In this document: positions 35,495-42,901 of the stretch, one piece after another
Layout: each line of letters starts with the position of its first letter
Numbering within the stretch: position 1 is the first letter of the stretch
DNA from: Caulobacter sp. SL161
GTDB taxonomy: Bacteria > Pseudomonadota > Alphaproteobacteria > Caulobacterales > Caulobacteraceae
Assembly (NCBI RefSeq): GCF_026672375.1
Contig: NZ_JAPPRA010000001.1
Span: 3,596,001-3,660,000, forward strand
Direction: 5' to 3'
DNA length: 64,000 bases
Program-made: the position numbers and the translations under genes
The notes under the pieces: model-generated
What the model was told of the DNA's origin: nothing
The model's database searches: none
What the model saw: the letters and a program-made list of their open reading frames with translations, nothing else

Positions 35495-35601
35495 GTCATC
35501 CCGGGCGGCGCAGCCGACCCGGGACCCAGGGGGTGAAGAAACTCAGTGCGAGCCGCCCCTGGGTCCCGGCTCTACGCGCGAAGCGCTCCGGCCGGGATGA
35601 C
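35495..35601. repeat. Palindromic intergenic repeat, family A copy 4
   Basis: It has the same ends (GTCATCCCGG and CCGGGATGAC) and centre (GGGACCCAGGGGG and CCCCTGGGTCCC) as the other three copies. This is the only copy between codirectional genes. Confidence 0.85.
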
Positions 35602-35615
35602 ACCAGGAGAGGACC

Positions 35616-36782
35616 CTACCGCCGCAACAGCGGCTGGATGCGGTCCTGCAGCGGCTGATCGATATAGCGGTGGAACAGCCACGCCCCGCCATAGGCCAGG
35701 GGGAAGCCGGCCAGCCACATCAGCCACTGCCAGCCGATGCCGATCGGCACGGTGTCGATCAGCTTGTGGACCGCGCTCCAATAGATCACCCCGACGAAGA
35801 TGTGGGTGATGAACAGGGCGAACGACAGCTTGGCCCCCTCCTCGATCCACCGCTGCGGACGCTTGACCGGCAGGCGCCCGGCGCCCAGCACGATCATGGC
35901 GATGGCCAGCAGCGAGGGGGCGTCGAACAGCAGCGGATCGGGCAAGGCGTAGCGGTCCAGCGGCTGGGTGATCACGAGCAGGGCTACCCCGCCCCACAGC
36001 AGGGCGTGGGCCGCGCCTTCCGAGGGCCAGCGCATGTCGACCGTGCGCGCCAGACAGACGCCCAGGATGAACAGCGGCAGGGCCCGGACCACGCCGAACT
36101 GGAACCGCAGGTCCGCCAGCCCCTGGTCGAACACGGTCTCAGCCAGCACCTCGAAGGCGGCCAGGATGACGAGGCCCAGCAGCGGCAAAAGCCAGGCGTG
36201 GCGGATCTTGCTGACCGCGCGCCAGAAGCTGGGGAACAGGGCGTAGCAGACGATCAGCGCCGACAGGCTCCAGCTGGGCAGGTTCCAGCCGTCGCTGGGA
36301 AAGCCCCAGGCGTGGATCAGCAGGGCCTGCGGAACCAGCTGGTCCCAGGCAAAGCGGCTGGGCTTGTGGGCGTCGGTGCCGATGGCGTTCAGAACCACGA
36401 CCAGCACCGCCAGCATGGCCAGCACCGCCAGGTGCCCGGGCCACACCCGCGCGGCGCGGCGCACCCAGAACTGCGGCGTGGTCAGCCGCCCGCTCAGGGT
36501 CGAGGCGCCATAGGCCCGGCCCAGCACATAGCCCGACAGGATCAGGAAAAAGTCGGTGGCGAGAAAGCCGCGCGAGAACACCTGGGCGAAGCGCTCGATC
36601 CGCATCGGGCTCTCGGCGCCATAGTGGTAGACGACGATCAGCAGCGAGGCGAGGAAGCGCAGGAAATCCAGCGCCCCACCGCGCACGTTCTCCTTGGCCG
36701 AAACATGGCTGACCGACTGAGCCGTCGGCTCGGTCGCAACGGGGGTCCCGTCGGAGGGAATCTGGGGCGGCGCGGCGGTCAC
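35616..36782 (-). CDS. Acyltransferase family 3 membrane protein
   Basis: Protein of 388 residues with about ten membrane helices. The opening stretch ALDFLRFLASLLIVVYHYG contains the catalytic-type His near residue 54, and RGFLATDFFLILSGYVLGRAY is the family motif. Family members O-acetylate surface polysaccharides, peptidoglycan or lipids; the acceptor here is unknown. The N-terminal 34 residues are hydrophilic and precede the first helix. Confidence 0.88.
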   Translation of the reverse strand: MTAAPPQIPSDGTPVATEPTAQSVSHVSAKENVRGGALDFLRFLASLLIVVYHYGAESPMRIERFAQVFSRGFLATDFFLILSGYVLGRAYGASTLSGRLTTPQFWVRRAARVWPGHLAVLAMLAVLVVVLNAIGTDAHKPSRFAWDQLVPQALLIHAWGFPSDGWNLPSWSLSALIVCYALFPSFWRAVSKIRHAWLLPLLGLVILAAFEVLAETVFDQGLADLRFQFGVVRALPLFILGVCLARTVDMRWPSEGAAHALLWGGVALLVITQPLDRYALPDPLLFDAPSLLAIAMIVLGAGRLPVKRPQRWIEEGAKLSFALFITHIFVGVIYWSAVHKLIDTVPIGIGWQWLMWLAGFPLAYGGAWLFHRYIDQPLQDRIQPLLRR

Positions 36783-36879
36783 GCTCGCCGCATAGCAAAG
36801 CCCGTCCGGAGGCGGAAGCCGTCACCCGAACCTCGTCTTGCGCTATGGCGTCGCGGACACGCGGTGACGGGCGTGAAGG

Positions 36880-37028
36880 TGGGATGAAACGCCCTCTCCC
36901 ATGGGGAGAGGGTTGGGGTGAGGGGGTACGGCGTCCGACAGAGCGCCGGCACGCGGTCAGACCGCGTAACCCCTCACCCTCCCACCGCTTCGCGGCGGGC
37001 CCCTCCCTCTCCCTCTGGGAGAGGGAAC
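36880..37028. repeat. Palindromic repeat, family B variant copy 4
   Basis: CCCTCTCCCATGGGGAGAGGG and CCTCTCCCTCTGGGAGAGGG are palindromes at either end, with GGGTGAGGGG and CCCCTCACCC forming an inverted pair between. The layout matches family B with changed bases. It lies between two minus-strand genes and ends at the stop of the DJ-1 gene. Confidence 0.6.
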
Positions 37029-37709
37029 CTACAACACCCCCGCCGCCGCCTTCGCGGCCGCGACGCGCTCGTCCATGCCCTTGCCGTAGATCGCCGTGAT
37101 CCGCTCCAGCACCGCAGTCGGCGCGGTCTCCGGCCGTCCGGCGTTGAACGGCGGAGCCGGCGCATACTCCACGGCCAGCTGAATGCCCTGAGCCATCTCG
37201 TCGCCCGCCAGTTCGGCGATCAGGGTCAGGGCGAAGTCGATGCCCGCCGTCACCCCGCCGCCGGTGATGTAGCGCCCGTCCCGCGCCACCCGCGAGGCGT
37301 CGGGGATCGCGCCGAACAGCGCCAGCTGGTCGCGCCAGGCCCAATGGCAGGCCGCGCGCTTGCCCTTGAGCAGCCCCGCCGCCCCCAGCACCAGCGAACC
37401 GGTGCAGACCGAGCAGACATACTTGGCGCCGTCGGCCAGCCGGCAGATCTGCGCGATAAAATCAGGATCGCCCATCGCCTGGGTCGTGCCAAAGCCGCCC
37501 GGGACGATCAGCACGTCGCAGGCCTCGATATCCGACAGCTTGGGCAGGCGGGCGAAGACCAGGCCGTCGGCCTCGATCTCGCCGCCCGCCAGGCTGGCCA
37601 CCGTGACCTTGGCGCCGGGCAGGCGGCACAGCACCTGGTGCGGTCCTGTGAAGTCCAGGTGCGTGACACCCGGGAACAGGGCGATCACGATCTGCAGGGT
37701 CTGGCTCAT
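37029..37709 (-). CDS. DJ-1/PfpI protein, isonitrile hydratase-like
   Basis: Protein of 226 residues. The nucleophile-elbow Cys102 lies in VCSVCTGSLVLGAAGLLKGKRA, as in Pseudomonas isonitrile hydratase, and an acidic residue lies in the N-terminal FTGPHQVL region. Such enzymes hydrate isonitriles to N-formamides, but activity here is inferred. Start 37709 has GGAGACCATCGC before it. It is divergent from a GlxA-like regulator 94 bases away. Confidence 0.8.
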   Translation of the reverse strand: MSQTLQIVIALFPGVTHLDFTGPHQVLCRLPGAKVTVASLAGGEIEADGLVFARLPKLSDIEACDVLIVPGGFGTTQAMGDPDFIAQICRLADGAKYVCSVCTGSLVLGAAGLLKGKRAACHWAWRDQLALFGAIPDASRVARDGRYITGGGVTAGIDFALTLIAELAGDEMAQGIQLAVEYAPAPPFNAGRPETAPTAVLERITAIYGKGMDERVAAAKAAAGVL

Positions 37710-37803
37710 GCGATGGTCTCCGTCACAATCGAGTGTGAAGATGACTCGACGGGGCGCTGGCGGAAATGACATAGTTCCCGCAATTTCAGCCAAGGCGTCC
37801 GCC

Positions 37804-38742
37804 ATGCCCCGCGCGATCGGCTTTCTCGTCTATCCCGGCTTCCAGTTGCTGGACGCCACAGGCCCGATCGCGGCGTTCGAGATCGCCGGACGGCTGGCGC
37901 CCGGCGCCTACAGCCTGCATTTTCTGTCGCTGCGCGGCGGCCTGGTCCCCAGCACCTCGGGGATGGTCGTGCAAACCAGGGCCCTGGCCGAGGCGCCGCC
38001 GCTCGACACCCTGCTGATCGCCGGCGGCGACGCGGTGAAGGTTCCGGCCAGTTGCCCCGAGACCCTGGCCTTCGTCCGCGCGGCGGGGCGGCAAGCGCGC
38101 CGCGTCGCCAGCGTCTGTTCGGGAACCTATGTCCTGGCGGAAGCGGGCCTCTTGGACGGCAAGCGCGCCACCACGCACTGGAGCCGGACCAAGGACTTCC
38201 AGCGCCGCTATCCGAACATCAGGCTCGAGCCCGATCGCATCTGGGTGCAGGACGGGTCGGTGTGGAGCTCAGCCGGCATCACCGCCGGCATCGACCTGTC
38301 CCTGGCCCTGATCGGCGCCGACGAGGGCGAGGCCGTGGCCCGCCGCACGGCCCAGCAGTTGGTCGTCTATCACCACCGCCCCGGCGGCCAGTCGCAGCAC
38401 TCGGCCCTGATCGACCTGCGCCCCGGCCGCTTTGACGCCCTGCTCTCCTGGGCCCGCCAGAACCTGTCCGAGCCCCTGAGCGTCGAACAACTGGCGGGTC
38501 GCGCCGCCATGAGCCCCCGCAACTTCGCCCGCCTGTTCGCCCAGGAGACCGGCGTCACCCCGGCCAAGGCGGTCGAACGCCTGCGCGTCGAGGCCGCCCG
38601 CGCCCTGCTGGACAGCCAGCCGCTCCAGGTCGAGGACGTGGCCCTGGAGACGGGCTTCGGCGATCCCGAGCGCATGCGACGGGCCTTCATCCGCGCGTTC
38701 GGGCAGCCGCCGCAGGCGCTGCGTCGGGCGCGGGCGGGGTAG
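37804..38742 (+). CDS. GlxA-family AraC-type regulator with DJ-1 domain
   Basis: Protein of 312 residues. Residues 1-185 form a DJ-1/PfpI-like sensor domain with Cys105 in VCSGTYVLAEAGLL; residues 215-310 are an AraC DNA-binding domain (LSVEQLAGRAAMSPRNFARLFAQE, VALETGFGDPERMRRAF). It probably controls the divergent isonitrile-hydratase-like gene. The shared fold suggests both proteins bind related small molecules. Confidence 0.88.
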   Translation: MPRAIGFLVYPGFQLLDATGPIAAFEIAGRLAPGAYSLHFLSLRGGLVPSTSGMVVQTRALAEAPPLDTLLIAGGDAVKVPASCPETLAFVRAAGRQARRVASVCSGTYVLAEAGLLDGKRATTHWSRTKDFQRRYPNIRLEPDRIWVQDGSVWSSAGITAGIDLSLALIGADEGEAVARRTAQQLVVYHHRPGGQSQHSALIDLRPGRFDALLSWARQNLSEPLSVEQLAGRAAMSPRNFARLFAQETGVTPAKAVERLRVEAARALLDSQPLQVEDVALETGFGDPERMRRAFIRAFGQPPQALRRARAG

Positions 38743-38759
38743 CGGGGGGCGGGGCGGGG

Positions 38760-38852
38760 CTATCGACGCCCGCGATTCATGAAGACGACGATGAACGCCC
38801 CACTGATCGCCACGAGCACCGCGATCCAGCTAGCGGGTGTGAAGTCGGACAT
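38760..38852 (-). CDS. Predicted 30-residue membrane peptide
   Basis: A 31-codon frame starts ATG at 38852 with a perfect GGAGG 6 bases upstream. It encodes a polar start (SDFTPASW), one hydrophobic helix (IAVLVAISGAFIVVFM) and a basic tail (NRGRR), the usual topology of a small single-pass membrane protein. It converges on the GlxA-like gene with a 17-base gap. No family was recognised. Confidence 0.6.
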   Translation of the reverse strand: MSDFTPASWIAVLVAISGAFIVVFMNRGRR

Positions 38853-38924
38853 CGGCGCCTCCGTGGGAGGTAGTGGAAGCATGCGACCCAGCATCTCGCC
38901 ATGCAAGACCGAAGACCCGCCCGA

Positions 38925-39214
38925 AAGCAGACTTTCGGGACGCCCCACAAGGGTGGAAGTCGGACAGGCCGCAGGCCCGCGCCTGACCGCTTCGCGGTCG
39001 TCCGCCCCCAGAGGGGGCGGAAGGTACATGCTTCTTCTTCCCCCTCCGGGGGAGGAGCGCCGAAGGCGCGGAGGGGGCAAGTATGGGTGGATGGCAGATC
39101 AAATCCTCCCCCTAGCGGGGGAGGTGTCGGCGAAGCCGACGGAGGGGGAGGAAGCCGGCTCGGCAGAACTTCCCCCTCCGGCCTTCGGCCTCCTCCCCCT
39201 CTGGGGGGAGGATT
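38925..39214. repeat. Compound palindromic repeat, family B copy 5
   Basis: Two units are joined. The first (to about 39085) carries CTGACCGCTTCGCGGTCGTC and the inverted pair CCGCCCCC/GGGGGCGG, as at 53797-54006. The second (39101-39214) has the same outer ends as the 9930-10052 copy, AAATCCTCCCC and GGGGAGGATT. Together with the next repeat it fills a 579-base gap that holds no other gene. Confidence 0.75.
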
Positions 39215-39228
39215 GTTCGAACGTCCGC

Positions 39229-39420
39229 CATGGGTCGTGAACCGTCTCTCGCCTACCTCCCAAAAACCGACCTTCCCGGCGAACGCCGGGACCCAGATCG
39301 AGCCCACCAGCATCTGCCCGACAAACGCTGCGTGATGTCGCATCATCCCCAGCCACTCCAGATGAATCTGGGCCCCGACATTGGCTTCGCCGCACTGACG
39401 TGTCGCCGGGGAAATCGGGA
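39229..39420. repeat. Repeat family C copy 2
   Basis: It shares CCTTCCCGGCGA, GACCCAGATCGAGCCC, GATGTCGCATCATCCCCAGC, CCAGATGAATCTGG and the right end CATTGGCTTCGCCGCACTG with copy 1 at 33870-34080. The left arm that forms the long inverted repeat in copy 1 is absent here. Confidence 0.75.
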
Positions 39421-39431
39421 GGTGGGGGCGC

Positions 39432-39610
39432 TTACATCTTGATCGACATCAGCTCGATGCGGTTGCCGAACGGGTCGTCCACATAGACGCGGTCCCAGCC
39501 CTCCAGCGGCTCGTCAGCGGCCACCTGAACGGCGGATGGGCTTTTCGAGCGGGGCGGAAGTTGGCCTCGACGCCCAGGAGGATCTTCACCTGTCCGTCCT
39601 CGAACCTCAC
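39432..39610 (-). pseudogene. Remnant of a VOC/glyoxalase-family protein
   Basis: One frame (39610 downwards) reads VRFEDGQVKILLGVEANF then RPARKAHP, the middle of a glyoxalase/bleomycin-resistance fold. A different frame reads DEPLEGWDRVYVDDPFGNR then IELMSIKM and a stop at 39432, which is the usual C-terminus. The join has lost about a dozen residues and the frame, and the N-terminal third is missing. The upstream end overlaps the stop codon of the DUF1003 gene by 4 bases. It cannot encode a working enzyme. Confidence 0.75.
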
Positions 39611-40164
39611 CCGCCCCGCTCCGCCCGCAGCATCGCAACCTCGTCCTGCAACTGCGCCAGGCGCTCGGCGTGCTCGCGGCACAGGATCATCAGCTCGTCG
39701 CTGCGCAGGGCGTCGACCTTGTCGATCACCCGCATGATCTCCAGTTCGGCGCGCAGGTTGACCGCATAGTCGTGCTCGGCGGACAGCCGGTCCTTCGCCG
39801 CCTGGCGGTTCTGGCTCATCATGATCACCGGCGCCTGGATCGCCGCCACGGTCGAGAGCAACAGGTTCAGGAAGATGAACGGATAGGGGTCGAACGCCAG
39901 GTTCAGCGGCTTGAGCGCCAGATTCAGCCCGATCCACAGCAGCAAGGCCAGGGCGAAGCCGCCGATGAAGCTCCAGGAACCGCCGATGGCCGCGACCTTG
40001 TCGGCCAGGCGCGTCCAGAAGGTCCCCTCGTCGAAGACCGCGCGCGGGTCGGAGGGCTGCTCGGCCAGGATCAGGTCGATGACGCGCTTCTGGACGTCGT
40101 TGAGCTCGCCGTAGGACTTGCCCAGGAGGTCCATCGAAAGCTGGTCGAGGCGATCGTGCGACAT
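39607..40164 (-). CDS. DUF1003 membrane protein
   Basis: Protein of 185 residues. A helical N-terminal part is followed by two membrane helices (about 75-95 and 105-125) with FDPYPFIFLNLLLSTVAAIQAPVIMMSQNRQ split by the family's DPYPFI turn, and a C-terminal coiled coil (about 140-183). DUF1003 proteins have no settled function. ATG at 40164 fits the family; a TTG at 40224 extends the frame. Confidence 0.85.
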   Translation of the reverse strand: MSHDRLDQLSMDLLGKSYGELNDVQKRVIDLILAEQPSDPRAVFDEGTFWTRLADKVAAIGGSWSFIGGFALALLLWIGLNLALKPLNLAFDPYPFIFLNLLLSTVAAIQAPVIMMSQNRQAAKDRLSAEHDYAVNLRAELEIMRVIDKVDALRSDELMILCREHAERLAQLQDEVAMLRAERGG

Positions 40165-40314
40165 GGGCGGGGACTCTGCGGACGGGGAGCCCGCATCATC
40201 GGCGGGCGGACCCGCGCGTGACAAGGCCGCGATTGACAGGCGCGCCTCGACAAGGCGACGCTCGATCCGTCGGGTGGGGCTGACGAAGTTTCAAATCATC
40301 AATGGAGAAGCGCC

Positions 40315-40494
40315 ATGGCCCATAAGTTTCTGATCAAGAAGAACAAGGCCGGCGAGTTCGTCGCCTATTTCGTCTACAACAGCGAAACCATCTTCTGGAC
40401 CGAGGGCTACGCCTCGAAAGCCTCGGCCAAGAACGCCATCGAGTCGATCAAGAAGAACGGCCCGGACGCCGAGATCGACGATCAGACGGACTGA
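40315..40494 (+). CDS. DUF1508 (YegP-like) small protein
   Basis: Protein of 59 residues: KFLIKKNKAGEFVAYFVYN then IFWTEGYASKASAKNAIESIK, a single DUF1508 unit. E. coli YegP holds two such units. GGAGAAG precedes the start. The function of the family is unknown; it is small, basic and soluble. A perfect ten-pair hairpin follows the stop. Confidence 0.88.
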   Translation: MAHKFLIKKNKAGEFVAYFVYNSETIFWTEGYASKASAKNAIESIKKNGPDAEIDDQTD

Positions 40495-40510
40495 TCGGAG
40501 CGCACCAGAG

Positions 40511-40534
40511 GCTCCCTCGCCATCGCGAGGGAGC
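40511..40534 (+). terminator. Perfect hairpin after the DUF1508 gene
   Basis: GCTCCCTCGC and GCGAGGGAGC pair perfectly over a four-base loop CATC, 17 bases after the stop. No T-tract follows, so it could be a terminator of weak type or an mRNA-stabilising 3' end. Confidence 0.55.
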
Positions 40535-40580
40535 TAAGGGTGTCTTCCGACACTTGACCCCTCCGCCCGTTCGGCATCTG

Positions 40581-40598
40581 ATCATTGATAACAATGAT
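40581..40598. promoter_or_regulatory. 18-bp palindromic operator candidate before SDR gene
   Basis: ATCATTG-ATAA-CAATGAT is a perfect seven-base inverted repeat in an AT-rich island, ending 13 bases before the SDR start and just before the GGGAGGGGA ribosome site. The form suits a TetR-type or other homodimeric repressor. No regulator gene adjoins it. Confidence 0.6.
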
Positions 40599-40611
40599 AC
40601 GGGAGGGGACC

Positions 40612-41406
40612 ATGCCGGCGAACGGGCGCAAGAGCATCTTCATCACGGGCGCGGCCAGCGGCATCGGCCTGGCCTGCGCCAAGCGGTTCGCGCAGGAGGG
40701 CTGGTTCGTCGGCCTGTCGGATATCGACAAGGTGGGGCTCAAGGCCGCCCTGCTGGCCATCGGGCCGGAGAACGGCTCGATCCATCCCCTGGACGTGCGC
40801 GACCGCGAGGCCTGGGAGAACGCCATCGGCGAGTTCGGCCGCGAGACCGGCGGTAAGGCCGACGCTCTCCTGAACAACGCCGGCGTCGCGCGGTTTGGCA
40901 TGCTGAACGAGATGTCCGACGCCGACTGCGACATCCAGATCGACATCAATCTCAAGGGCGTGATCAACGGCGCCCGCGCGGGCTTGCCGCTCTTGAAGGC
41001 GGCCGGCGGGCGGCTGATCAATGTGGCCTCGTGCGCGGGCCTCTATGGCTCGCCCAAGCTGGCGGTCTATTCGGCCACCAAGTTCGCCGTGCGGGGTCTG
41101 TCAGAGGCGTTGGACGTCGAGTACGCCGCCTATGGCGTCAGCGTCGCCTGCGTCATGCCGTGGTTCGTCGAGACGCCGATCCTGAACGCGGCCTCGGACG
41201 GCTCCAACAAGTCGATGTCGGAGTCGCTGAAGGCCGGCGGGCTGGAGGTCTATCCCGTCGAGGACGCCGCCCAGGTGGTCTGGGAGGCCGCCCACGGCAA
41301 GGCCCTGCACTACCTGGTGGGCAAGCGGGCCAAGCAGATGCGCTTCGCCGCCAGCCACATGCCGGGCAGCCTCAGGAAGCAGCTCCGCTCGCGGCCCCTA
41401 CTGTAG
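40612..41406 (+). CDS. Short-chain dehydrogenase/reductase
   Basis: Protein of 264 residues with the classical cofactor motif TGAASGIG, NNAG near residue 87, catalytic Ser in NVASCAGLYG and Tyr/Lys in YSATK. Asp in GLSDIDK after strand 2 points to NAD rather than NADP. Start 40612 has GGGAGGGGA 4 bases upstream; the Met at 40585 falls inside the palindrome region. The substrate is unknown. Confidence 0.88.
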   Translation: MPANGRKSIFITGAASGIGLACAKRFAQEGWFVGLSDIDKVGLKAALLAIGPENGSIHPLDVRDREAWENAIGEFGRETGGKADALLNNAGVARFGMLNEMSDADCDIQIDINLKGVINGARAGLPLLKAAGGRLINVASCAGLYGSPKLAVYSATKFAVRGLSEALDVEYAAYGVSVACVMPWFVETPILNAASDGSNKSMSESLKAGGLEVYPVEDAAQVVWEAAHGKALHYLVGKRAKQMRFAASHMPGSLRKQLRSRPLL

Positions 41407-42484
41407 CCTTCAGGCCTTCCAGCGCCGGCTTGTCATGGGTCGGCGCGCTGGCCTTGGCCGGCGTCAGCGCCGGCGCGGAGGCCGGCTCGCTGACCGGACC
41501 GATGGGCCCGCCGACGCCGGGCGCGCCGTTGGCGAGCTCCGGACGCGCCAGGCTGGCATAGGCCACCGGGCCGTGACCGTCCGCCGTCAGGCTGGCGATC
41601 TCGGACGGGGCGATGTCGTCGACGGTCGGCGACTGGCTGGAAACCCCGCTGCGGCGACCGAAGCGATAGAAGATGTGCATACCCACCTGGGTCACGCGTT
41701 GCAGGCGCGGGCCCCAGCCCGGCGACACATGCACCGTGTGGAAGTGGGTGGCCGAGCCGACCGGGCTCTCCATCGTGCCGGCCACGACGCGGGTGGCGAC
41801 CTTGCGCGCGCGGCTCTAGGCGCCGGTGTCGCGGACGCGACGCATCGAGCCGTCGCAGGCGAAGCTGAACTGGCAGCCGGTGCGGTTATAGGCGCCCTGG
41901 AACACGACGCCGCAGATCGACTTCGGGAAGGCCGGGTGACGCACGCGGTTCAGAACGACCTGGGCCACGGCCGCCTGGCCGCTGGGGGTCTCGCCACGGG
42001 CTTCGTAATAGACGGCCTGAGCCAGGCATTCGAGCTCGCGCGAGCTCTGCAGGGCGTTGCCCAGCTGGAACGGACCGGCGCCGGCGCTATTGAACATCGT
42101 GCCGAAGCTGGCGCGCAGCATCAGCGGGCCGGTGCGGCCGCTTTGGCCCGGCAGCAGGGCCGAGCCGGCGCCTTCCAGACGGGCGGCCAGCATCGCCGAC
42201 TGACGATCACGCTGATCGACGGCGGCGAAGAGATAGGGGTCATGACGCTTGGCCACGGCGAGCGCGCCGGGGTCCATACGCGTAGAAGCGCTGAGCATCG
42301 CCGCCTCGGAGAAGTCCCCCGAAGCGCCTTCCGCCAATCGGGCGACGCGGGCGTGGGTGGAGGCCGATTGGGCCAGGCCACCCAGAAGGTAAACGCCGCC
42401 CAGGGCGAGACCCGTGATGGACCCCACCAATACGGCGCCGACCAGCCCGCGCGCGTCCGCGCGCGTCTGCGACTTGATATACAA
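41372..42484 (-). pseudogene. SleB-type cell wall hydrolase interrupted by in-frame TAG
   Basis: The upstream part encodes a membrane anchor (LVGAVLVGSITGLALGGVYL) and the start of a SleB/CwlJ hydrolase domain: ECLAQAVYYEARGE, AAVAQVVLNRVRHPAFP, CQFSFACDG. TAG at 41816-41818 follows RVRDTGA. The same frame then continues with SRARKVATRVVAG, SATHFHTVHVSPGW and HIFYRFGRR, the expected C-terminus of the domain, and ends at 41372. SleB relatives have Trp at this point, so TGG to TAG is the simplest change. The start is uncertain; TTG at 42484 is preferred over ATG at 42688. A sequencing error is possible. Confidence 0.8.
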
Positions 42485-42901
42485 AACTCGTGTCCTGCGC
42501 GGCGAGAGCCTCCGGCTCCCCGACAAAAGCGCCCCGGAAACCCCGCGAAAATCACTGGCGGAGACTCTTCCGAAGCGGAGGACTGGCCGTATCACGCTGT
42601 GGCCAAGATCCTGCTTGTAGCGGCTTATGACGTATCCATGACCGACTCGCAAGCACTTGACGCGCCGCAACATGGCCTCTGCGCGCATGCGTCGCGCAGT
42701 CTAATCGTTAACGCCTTGAATCCTCGCAAAAAGCTGGACAAGTCCGATCGGCGTTTTTTTGCCGCCTTGAAAGCCTTGCCGCGCCTGTGCTCAACCGATC
42801 CTGGCGGAATCTGGACCAGCGCTTATCGTTACTCGGCGCCGACACAAGGTTAACGCCGCAGGGCCGCGCGGGGACTCTGGCGAGCCCCCGCACGTCCTGG
42901 A
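42485..42901. other. Gene-free gap upstream of the SleB gene
   Basis: No convincing gene was seen in these 417 bases. Codons upstream of 42484 stay open in the SleB frame to 42688 but look non-coding. The motif ATCGTTAACG near 42713 includes a CtrA-like half-site TTAACG with no proper partner at N7. The remainder near 42840-42900 includes a GCGGGG/CCCCGC hairpin beyond the end of the next gene. Confidence 0.5.

Noticed and set aside
38925..39214. Clustered GC-rich repeats as a possible CRISPR array
   Set aside because: Units are palindromic modules of differing length without regular spacing or unique spacers, and there are no cas genes.
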